From assembly GCA_947165795.1 (NCBI GenBank), contig CAMVBP010000063.1, positions 1-9,977 on the forward strand: DNA of 9,977 nucleotides. The letters run 5' to 3'. The translations under genes were made by a program, and so were the position numbers. The notes below the pieces were generated by a model, which was not told where the DNA came from, ran no database searches, and was given only the letters and a program-made list of their open reading frames with translations. Origin of the DNA: an uncultured Treponema sp. (lineage in GTDB: Bacteria > Spirochaetota > Spirochaetia > Treponematales > Treponemataceae). Shown in pieces: positions 1 through 4,669 of this stretch. Each line of letters opens with the position of its first letter. Positions within the stretch are counted from its first letter, which is position 1.

Positions 1-32
1 GCAATAGCTGCTAATGTAACGATTTTTTTCAT
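1..32 (-). CDS. 5' end of a leftward gene with a signal-peptide-like start (partial)
   Basis: Only ten complete codons are inside the window. Read on the minus strand from the ATG at 32-30 they give MKKIVTLAAI followed by an incomplete Ala codon. Two lysines followed by a hydrophobic run is the usual beginning of a Sec signal peptide, so the product is probably exported or a lipoprotein. A perfect AGGAGG Shine-Dalgarno sequence lies at 43-48 (minus), 10 bases before the ATG, which makes the start firm. A promoter is seen upstream at 107-135. The function cannot be told from so little sequence. Confidence 0.75.
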   Translation of the reverse strand, partial: MKKIVTLAAI

Positions 33-106
33 TTGAAAAAATCCTCCTTTTTTTTTATAGGATTTCCAGAGCAACGCCCTTTTACGAAAACCCACTTTTG
101 TTATTT

Positions 107-135
107 ATTTTATAGTATGTTTCAAAGGAAGTCAA
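107..135 (-). promoter_or_regulatory. Sigma-70-type promoter for the leftward gene at 1-32
   Basis: On the minus strand a -35 box TTGACT (135-130) is followed by a 17-base spacer and a -10 box TAAAAT (112-107). Transcription should start near 100, giving a leader of about 68 bases with a strong Shine-Dalgarno sequence. Five of six bases of each box match the consensus and the spacing is ideal. There is no experimental support. Confidence 0.5.
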
Positions 136-176
136 GAAAAATAATAACATTTTGTAATTTGTTTTTTTGTGCAGGC

Positions 177-242
177 TCAGTTAACTTTTCTTTTATTGAT
201 TTTATCTTCGGTTTCTTTGAGGTATCCGGCTCTTTCTGCCAT
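177..242 (-). CDS. Possible 21-codon small ORF downstream of the Rpn gene
   Basis: Reading left from the ATG at 242-240 gives a short, charged peptide beginning MAERAGYLKETEDK, with a TGA stop at 179-177. The composition looks more like real protein than random AT-rich sequence. It starts 22 bases beyond the Rpn stop, in a different frame, and an in-frame stop just upstream means it is not a simple extension of that gene. No Shine-Dalgarno sequence is visible. It could be a small peptide, the stub of a decayed gene, or chance. Confidence 0.15.
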   Translation of the reverse strand: MAERAGYLKETEDKINKRKVN

Positions 243-264
243 TATAGAAAGCAAATTTTATCTT

Positions 265-1182
265 TTAAGCTTCTACAGATAGACTCTTTTGAAGTTCAAG
301 AACTTTTTCGAGCGGGAGACCAGTTATTTCAGAAATGTCGCCGGTCGGGTATTTCTTAATCAGCATGCGTTTAGCATCTTCAATTGCTTTTTGTTGAGAG
401 CCTTGTTCAATACCTTCAACGAGCCCTTCAGCATGACCTTCAGCTTTGCCATCCTCAAATGCTTCTTCCTGTTTTACAGCAATATCCATCTTATAATCAT
501 ATTTTGCACAGAGCATATTTATGACCTCCCGGCTTTTTCGGTCCAGATAATCTGTTAGGATTTCTTCCGACATTGCCTGTTCTATTGCCTTTTTAAATGA
601 TCTTTTAGGAAAGCGCTCGTTGTAATTTTCTTCTACAATTTCTATGAACCGGCAATACTGTTTTAGAATATCACAGTTTTGGAATAACGGCAAGAATTTG
701 GAATCTGAACAGTTTTTGATTTGCACAACCAATTCAAGCTTACTTCCGTCTTGTACATAAAATGCATCGGAAAGCTTAAGTTCTTTTTCTTTTGGATAAT
801 CTTTTTTTCCAACATAAACAACATAAAAGTCCGGATTTGGAAGCTTAAAAACTTTTTCCGAATATCGTGTTTTTACCGGAACAATTTCTTCGTAAATACG
901 TGAGACATATTCAAGACAGCGGAACGGCATGTTTTCGTTTATTGTTGACTGGTGTTCGACAAGAACAATCAGTTTTCCGTTTATTTCCCAGCTTACATCG
1001 TTATTGAAAGTTTTATAAAGTGACTGTTCAATAATTTTTCGTTCCATAGAAACTTTATTAAGTTTAAAATCTGAGCCGGAAAGTGCATTGTAAAGCGAAA
1101 GAAAATTTTCTTTTGCAGTTTTGTCGCTTCCAAACAAATCTGTAAAAACTGAATCCTTGTATTTTCTGTTTTTGAGTGACAT
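265..1182 (-). CDS. Rpn family / PD-(D/E)XK nuclease family protein (transposase-like)
   Basis: This 305-residue protein matches the Rpn/PDDEXK_2 family. Its members are nuclease-fold proteins related to transposases; the E. coli Rpn proteins promote RecA-independent recombination. The core pattern is visible: Asp62 in NNDVSW, then Glu76 and Gln78 in VLVEHQS, which is the family's D...ExQ form of the PD-(D/E)XK active site, followed by the usual MPFRCLEYVSRIY stretch. A second conserved block, PDFYVVYVGKKDYP, lies near residues 115-130. The tail (about 240-270) has a Glu/Gly-rich repeat (DGKAEGHAEGLVEG) typical of this family, ending in a short helical segment. An AAGGAGGA Shine-Dalgarno sequence at 1191-1198 fixes the start. 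The reading frame is intact. No inverted repeats of an insertion sequence were seen around it, so it looks like a solitary family member. Its biological role here is unknown. Confidence 0.85.
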   Translation of the reverse strand: MSLKNRKYKDSVFTDLFGSDKTAKENFLSLYNALSGSDFKLNKVSMERKIIEQSLYKTFNNDVSWEINGKLIVLVEHQSTINENMPFRCLEYVSRIYEEIVPVKTRYSEKVFKLPNPDFYVVYVGKKDYPKEKELKLSDAFYVQDGSKLELVVQIKNCSDSKFLPLFQNCDILKQYCRFIEIVEENYNERFPKRSFKKAIEQAMSEEILTDYLDRKSREVINMLCAKYDYKMDIAVKQEEAFEDGKAEGHAEGLVEGIEQGSQQKAIEDAKRMLIKKYPTGDISEITGLPLEKVLELQKSLSVEA

Positions 1183-1204
1183 AGCTAATGTCCTCCTTAA
1201 AATT

Positions 1205-1236
1205 ATTTATATATGAAAAAAAATCCACATATAAAT
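1205..1236. repeat. AT-rich inverted repeat upstream of the Rpn gene
   Basis: ATTTATAT at 1205-1212 and its exact reverse complement ATATAAAT at 1229-1236 are separated by 16 bases. The repeat lies 23-54 bases upstream of the Rpn ATG, in the region where its promoter or an operator would be expected. An 8-base AT-only repeat in such AT-rich sequence may be chance. I could not identify a convincing pair of promoter boxes for the Rpn gene here. Confidence 0.3.
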
Positions 1237-1304
1237 AACTGCGCCGATTTGCAATTTTTGACAAAATTTCTGAAAAATTTTTTTAAATAATTTTCTGCTT
1301 AAAA

Positions 1305-1453
1305 CCGCGGTAGCGATTGGAGTGGCGCATGCAACCGCGAGGTTGCTTGCGGCCACCGCAGACGGCGGCGCATTTTGCGGCGACGGCGAGGAGGCTGGAG
1401 CGACAGCGGAACCACGGAAGTAGCGACCGGCCGCGGAGCGGACGGGACCGCCC
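1305..1453. other. GC-rich structured intergenic block, possibly a dispersed repeat
   Basis: By hand count 107 of 149 bases are G or C (about 72%), while the sequence on both sides is strongly AT-rich. The block contains short internal repeats: CCGCGG at 1305-1310 and 1431-1436, GTAGCGA at 1310-1316 and 1420-1426, and three GGAG(T/C)G-type words near 1319, 1397 and 1436. It also holds a strong hairpin at 1322-1356. It lies in the 315-base gap between the Rpn gene and hisH (1183-1497) and stops just before the hisH promoter. It has no tRNA shape, and I see no protein in it that I can support, although it is open in the hisH frame from 1375. A dispersed intergenic repeat, a small structured RNA, or the remnant of acquired DNA are all possible. 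Confidence 0.55.
1322..1356 (+). other. Strong hairpin with a GCGA (GNRA) loop
   Basis: GTGGCGCA at 1322-1329 and TGC-G-GCCAC at 1348-1356 form the base of the stem, with one bulged G (1351). A T-T mismatch (1330/1347) follows, then GCAACC (1331-1336) pairs with GGTTGC (1341-1346) around the tetraloop GCGA. This gives 14 base pairs, mostly G-C. No run of T follows, so it is not an intrinsic terminator. On the minus strand the loop would read TCGC, which is not GNRA, so the plus strand is the likelier RNA. Confidence 0.55.
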
Positions 1454-1461
1454 TGCTCTTC

Positions 1462-1490
1462 TTGAAAATTCAGAGTGGATTCAGTATCTT
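1462..1490 (+). promoter_or_regulatory. Promoter for hisH placed for a leaderless mRNA
   Basis: A -35 box TTGAAA (1462-1467), a 17-base spacer and a -10 box TATCTT (1485-1490) end seven bases before the hisH ATG at 1498. Transcription would start at or next to the A of the start codon. This fits the absence of any Shine-Dalgarno sequence before hisH. The -10 box is a moderate match (four of six bases). Confidence 0.45.
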
Positions 1491-1497
1491 TCTTATT

Positions 1498-2121
1498 ATG
1501 GTAGGAATTATTGATTACAACGCCGGCAACATTACCAGTGTTGAACGGTCGCTAAAAAAACTTGGTATTGAATATGTTATGTCTAAAAAGCCTGAGGAAC
1601 TGGAAAAGTGTTCTCATTTGATTTTTCCAGGAGACGGCGATGATGCTTATGCAATGAAGGAATTAGATAATCTTGGGTTTACGGATTTTATTAAACGTAA
1701 AGTTTCGGAAGGTGTTTTGCTTCTTGGAATTTGTGTAGGCTCGCAGATTATTTTTTCTTATTCGGATGAAGGTAATATAAATTGTCTCAATATAATAGAA
1801 GGAAATATTAAACATTTGTCTGATCTTGTTCCAGATATTCAGAAAAAAGGCTTAAAAGTGCCTCATATGGGCTGGAATAATCTTGAATTTATGAACGGCG
1901 ACTGCCCTCTTTTTAATGGAATTAATCCGGACTGCGATTTTTATTTTGTTCATTCATATGTGATTTGTCCTAAAGATTCTTCCGTTATAAAAGCTGTTGC
2001 TGATTACGGTACGAAAATTCCGAGTGTAATTCAAAAGGATAATGTTTTTGCGTGTCAGTTCCACCCGGAAAAATCCGGTGAGCCAGGATTAAAGATTCTG
2101 GAGAATTTCTGCCGCTTGTGA
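1498..2121 (+). CDS. hisH: Imidazole glycerol phosphate synthase, glutamine amidotransferase subunit HisH
   Basis: HisH hydrolyses glutamine and passes ammonia to HisF in histidine synthesis. The 207-residue protein is a class I glutamine amidotransferase of normal length. It starts with [11 protein letters not shown], has the nucleophile Cys79 in GICVGSQ, the PHMGWN and YFVHSY motifs, and the His189/Glu191 pair in CQFHPEKS. Two motifs are slightly off the common form: [10 protein letters not shown] where PGVGAF..AM is usual, and GICVGSQ where GICLGMQ is usual. The catalytic triad is complete. The frame is open upstream into the GC-rich block, but the ATG at 1498 puts the family N-terminus exactly in place. 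No Shine-Dalgarno sequence precedes it, and a promoter ends seven bases upstream. Its stop overlaps the ribosome site of hisF, so the two are co-transcribed. HisA does not lie between them, as it does in many his operons. Confidence 0.92.
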   Translation: MVGIIDYNAGNITSVERSLKKLGIEYVMSKKPEELEKCSHLIFPGDGDDAYAMKELDNLGFTDFIKRKVSEGVLLLGICVGSQIIFSYSDEGNINCLNIIEGNIKHLSDLVPDIQKKGLKVPHMGWNNLEFMNGDCPLFNGINPDCDFYFVHSYVICPKDSSVIKAVADYGTKIPSVIQKDNVFACQFHPEKSGEPGLKILENFCRL

Positions 2122-2131
2122 GGTTTTGTTT

Positions 2132-2905
2132 ATGCTTAAAAAAAGAATTATTGTTTGCCTTGATGTAAAGGACGGCAGAACTACTAAGGGTGTTAAGTTC
2201 CAGAACAATATTGATATTGGTGACCCGGTTGATATGGCAAGGGAATATTACCGTCAGGGTGTTGATGAACTTGTTTTTTATGACATCATTGCTTCGGCAA
2301 GAGGACGCGGTCCTATTCTTGATTTGATTTCCAGAGTTGCAAGTGAAGTTTTTATTCCGTTCTGTGTTGGCGGCGGTATTGGTACTGTTGAAGATATTCG
2401 TTCGACTATCCTTGCGGGTGCAGAAAAGGTTTCGTTGAATTCGCAGGCAGTAAAAAATCCTTCGCTGATTACGGAAGGCGCTAAGATTTTTGGAAGCCAG
2501 AGTATTGTGCTTGGTATGGATGCAGCTAAAGATGATTCTGTTCCAAGCGGTTACCGCGTTTACATTAACGGCGGAAGAGTAAAGACTGATCTTGACGCGC
2601 TTGAATGGGCAAAGAAAGCTGTAGAACTTGGCGCCGGCGAAATTGTTTTAAATTCAATTGATGCTGACGGAACTAAAGACGGCTACGAATTAAACCTTAC
2701 CAGAATGATTGCAGAAAATGTTACTGTTCCGGTAATTGCAAGCGGCGGCGGCGGAAAGACTGAGCATCTTGCAGAAGCGCTGACAACTGGAAAAGCTGAT
2801 GCGGCTTTGATTGCAACTATGGTTCACAGCGGTGAATACACCGTTGAAAAAATAAAAAAGGAACTGGCCGAAAAAGGCATTCCTGTGCGACATGCTGGTG
2901 CGTAA
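2132..2905 (+). CDS. hisF: Imidazole glycerol phosphate synthase, cyclase subunit HisF
   Basis: HisF uses ammonia from HisH to convert PRFAR into imidazole glycerol phosphate and AICAR. The 257-residue protein is a full-length beta/alpha barrel. The two catalytic aspartates are at their standard positions: Asp11 in [10 protein letters not shown] and Asp130 in VLGMDAAKD. The phosphate-binding loops [11 protein letters not shown] and [12 protein letters not shown] are present. Residues that form the ammonia gate in known HisF (Arg5, Glu46, Lys99 and the later Glu, here about Glu170) are retained, which favours a true histidine enzyme over a sugar-amidating paralogue. I chose the ATG at 2132 because [11 protein letters not shown] matches the family start and TGAGG at 2119-2123, overlapping the hisH stop, is a fair Shine-Dalgarno sequence eight bases away. 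A TTG at 2126 is possible but less likely. Confidence 0.95.
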   Translation: MLKKRIIVCLDVKDGRTTKGVKFQNNIDIGDPVDMAREYYRQGVDELVFYDIIASARGRGPILDLISRVASEVFIPFCVGGGIGTVEDIRSTILAGAEKVSLNSQAVKNPSLITEGAKIFGSQSIVLGMDAAKDDSVPSGYRVYINGGRVKTDLDALEWAKKAVELGAGEIVLNSIDADGTKDGYELNLTRMIAENVTVPVIASGGGGKTEHLAEALTTGKADAALIATMVHSGEYTVEKIKKELAEKGIPVRHAGA

Positions 2906-2920
2906 ATTTTAGTTATTATA

Positions 2921-2937
2921 TAGTAAACAGTAGTAAA
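2921..2937 (+). repeat. Direct repeat TAGTAAA x2 before the xylanase gene
   Basis: TAGTAAA occurs at 2921-2927 and again at 2931-2937, a 10-base period that places both copies on the same face of the helix. It fills the gap between hisF and the xylanase ribosome site (GGAGGA, 2943-2948). It follows a -10-like TATTAT at 2914 that has no recognisable -35 box. A regulator site is possible; chance is also possible in AT-rich DNA. Confidence 0.3.
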
Positions 2938-2951
2938 TATTTGGAGGATTT

Positions 2952-4196
2952 ATGAAAAAATCATTTATTAAAATTATTTTATCAACGGCAATTTTTGCTT
3001 TTTTTGCCGGCGCATTTGCGCAGGACTGGATTTCCAATGAGGTTCCATCTTTTAAAGATACCTACAAAGATCTTTTTGAATATGTTGGTTTTGCCTGCGA
3101 ATATGGCATTAAGGGCTGGAGCGAAAAGGAACTTGCAACAGATTATGTTCAGCAGGGTATGAAAAAACATTCTTCTACCATTACTATGGGAAATGAATTC
3201 AAACCTCAGTTTTTAATGGCCTGGTGGGGACAGAATCCAAAACTTGAAGGTTCGTTTACTGCAACTAACGGACTTACAATTAAGACTCCGGTAATGAACG
3301 GCTTTGCAACTATGGATACTATTCTTGATGTATGTAAGAAAAATGGTCTTATGCTCCGCGGACACGTACTTGTTTGGCATTCACAGACTGAAGAAGCTTT
3401 TTTCCACGAAGATTATGACCAGTCAAAACCATTTGCTTCTAAAGAGGAAATGACTGCAAGACAGGAATGGTACATTAAAACTGTTTTAGAGCATGTTGCT
3501 GATTGGGAAAAAAAGAATAACGGCGGAAAACATATTGTGTGGGCCTGGGATGTTGTAAATGAAGCAATTGAAGACGGAACAAGCGGTTCACTCCGTAAAG
3601 ATTCTAACTGGTATAAGATTTACGGAAATTCTGAATTCATTGTAAATGCCTTCCGCTTTGCAAACAAATATGCACCAAAAGATGTACTTCTTGCTTATAA
3701 CGATTATAACTGTCATGAAGCAGCAAAACGCAGAGGTATTTTAAATCTTCTTGACGACATTATTGAAGCCCGTAAGTTAAAAATTCTTCCTGCTCGAATT
3801 GATGTAATGGGAATGCAGTCTCATATTTCTAAAGATACAAACCCTAAAGACATTGAAGCGGCAATTTCTGACTTTGTAAAAAAAGGTCTTGATATTCATA
3901 TTACAGAGCTTGATGTTGCAACAGAAGCAAAATACGATGCAGACGAACTTGCAAATGCCTATGCGGCTTTCTTTAAAACTTACATTAATAACAGAAAAAC
4001 AAAGAAAAAGAACGGAATTACAAGCATTACTATCTGGGGTTTGAATGATGAAGCTACCTGGCTGAATGCTCCATACATGCTTAAATGGCATCAGAACACA
4101 ACTCAGTTCCCGCTTTTATTCGAAATGAAGAGTGGAAAATATACTCCAAAAAAAGCTTTCTATTCTGTAATAGAAACTGCAAAGAAAGCGAAATAA
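2952..4196 (+). CDS. Secreted GH10 endo-1,4-beta-xylanase
   Basis: The product is a 414-residue secreted enzyme that cuts the beta-1,4-xylan backbone. Residues 1-23 form a Sec signal peptide (MKKSFIK, a hydrophobic core, then AFA before Gln24). No lipobox Cys is present, so the mature protein should be released to the periplasm or outside. The rest is a single GH10 barrel: GNEFKPQ (80-86), LRGHVLVWHSQ (135-145), the acid/base Glu204 in WDVVNEAI, LAYNDYN (247-253), VMGMQSHI, the nucleophile Glu319 in IHITELDV, and SITIWGLNDEATWL near 358-371. No carbohydrate-binding module or dockerin is attached. The GGAGGA Shine-Dalgarno sequence makes the start certain. It lies only 46 bases after hisF with no terminator visible, so it may be partly read through from the his promoter. 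This would be unusual company for a xylanase. It could also act on mixed xylan or arabinoxylan. Confidence 0.95.
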   Translation: MKKSFIKIILSTAIFAFFAGAFAQDWISNEVPSFKDTYKDLFEYVGFACEYGIKGWSEKELATDYVQQGMKKHSSTITMGNEFKPQFLMAWWGQNPKLEGSFTATNGLTIKTPVMNGFATMDTILDVCKKNGLMLRGHVLVWHSQTEEAFFHEDYDQSKPFASKEEMTARQEWYIKTVLEHVADWEKKNNGGKHIVWAWDVVNEAIEDGTSGSLRKDSNWYKIYGNSEFIVNAFRFANKYAPKDVLLAYNDYNCHEAAKRRGILNLLDDIIEARKLKILPARIDVMGMQSHISKDTNPKDIEAAISDFVKKGLDIHITELDVATEAKYDADELANAYAAFFKTYINNRKTKKKNGITSITIWGLNDEATWLNAPYMLKWHQNTTQFPLLFEMKSGKYTPKKAFYSVIETAKKAK

Positions 4197-4212
4197 TTAT
4201 TCAGAAATTATT
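4192..4212. terminator. Weak AT-only inverted repeat between the convergent xylanase and queD genes
   Basis: AATAATT (4192-4198) and AATTATT (4206-4212) can pair around a 7-base loop. The stop codons of both converging genes lie inside the arms (TAA 4194-4196 plus strand; TAA 4210-4208 minus strand). A seven-pair A-T stem without a clear T tract is a poor intrinsic terminator, but it is the only structure in the 11-base gap between the genes. Confidence 0.25.
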
Positions 4213-4615
4213 CGGCAGCGCAATAGCGCGCTCTTGAAGTTTCTGTTTCAAAAACATCTATTGCATAAAGGACTGGAGAATTTTTATCTTTTTGATAAGA
4301 CAAATCCAGTCCTTCTTTTTTCATCTGTTCAATAATTGAAGAATATATATAGAAAGCAATTCGCTCAGCGCTCGGGTTCTGATCGAATATCTGCATGTCA
4401 TTTAAGTTAGTGTGGTCTAACTCCTTACATACTGAACGGAGCGCCGTCTTTAATTTTGAAAAGTCAAGTAGCATTCCGCCTTCGTTTAATTCTTTTCCCC
4501 TTACATGCGCATACACTTTATAATTATGACCATGAAGATTTTCACACTTTCCGTTATAATCCCGCAAAAAATGAGCGGCAGCAAAATCGGCTTCTACACG
4601 AACTTCGTAAAACAT
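4208..4615 (-). CDS. queD: 6-carboxy-5,6,7,8-tetrahydropterin synthase, QueD / PTPS family
   Basis: QueD converts dihydroneopterin triphosphate to 6-carboxytetrahydropterin, an early step towards the tRNA base queuosine. The 135-residue protein is family-sized. Zinc ligands are His15 (AAAHFL) and His28/His30 (ENLHGHNYKV), and the catalytic Cys24 precedes them. LLDFSKLK, LDHTNLND (Asp67-His68), NPSAERIA (Glu84) and a terminal FETETSRARY Glu complete the pattern. The frame is open for 40 residues upstream, but the family start MFYEVRVEADF corresponds to the ATG at 4615. No Shine-Dalgarno sequence precedes it, and a perfect TATAAT lies six bases upstream, so a leaderless transcript is predicted. 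No other queuosine genes are next to it. A 6-pyruvoyltetrahydropterin synthase activity cannot be excluded from sequence alone. Confidence 0.9.
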   Translation of the reverse strand: MFYEVRVEADFAAAHFLRDYNGKCENLHGHNYKVYAHVRGKELNEGGMLLDFSKLKTALRSVCKELDHTNLNDMQIFDQNPSAERIAFYIYSSIIEQMKKEGLDLSYQKDKNSPVLYAIDVFETETSRARYCAAE

Positions 4616-4621
4616 GGATGT

Positions 4622-4651
4622 ATTATAGTCTGCATTGCACAAAACATTCAA
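4622..4651 (-). promoter_or_regulatory. queD promoter placed for a leaderless mRNA
   Basis: On the minus strand a -35 box TTGAAT (4651-4646), an 18-base spacer and a perfect -10 box TATAAT (4627-4622) are seen. Exactly six bases separate the -10 box from the queD ATG, which puts the transcription start at the A of ATG. The murE promoter on the other strand overlaps it. Confidence 0.6.
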
Positions 4652-4663
4652 TAATATTATTAT
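4635..4663 (+). promoter_or_regulatory. murE promoter placed for a leaderless mRNA
   Basis: TTGCAC (4635-4640), a 17-base spacer and TATTAT (4658-4663) form a good promoter, and the murE ATG follows after exactly six bases. Its -35 box lies inside the spacer of the divergent queD promoter, so the two polymerases would compete for the same 30 bases. Confidence 0.55.
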
Positions 4664-4669
4664 ATCTTT

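Noticed and set aside
232..251. CTTTCT/AGAAAG hairpin as terminator of the Rpn gene
   Set aside because: Only six pairs, weak, and on the minus strand it is followed by AGCCGG instead of a run of T.
1258..1287. Perfect TTGACA at 1258-1263 with TTTAAA 18 bases downstream, as the hisH promoter
   Set aside because: The -10 match is poor. The pair at 1462-1490 has better spacing to the SD-less start. It may be a secondary promoter, but AT-rich chance is enough to explain it.
1305..1453. Histidine leader/attenuator or T-box before hisHF
   Set aside because: There is no run of His codons, no T-box sequence and no terminator with a T tract, and the likely promoter is downstream of the block.
1375..1497. 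Open frame upstream of hisH adding 41 residues to its N-terminus
   Set aside because: HisH proteins begin right at the IIDY motif, the extra residues are Arg/Gly-rich translation of the GC-rich block, and a promoter lies just before the ATG at 1498.
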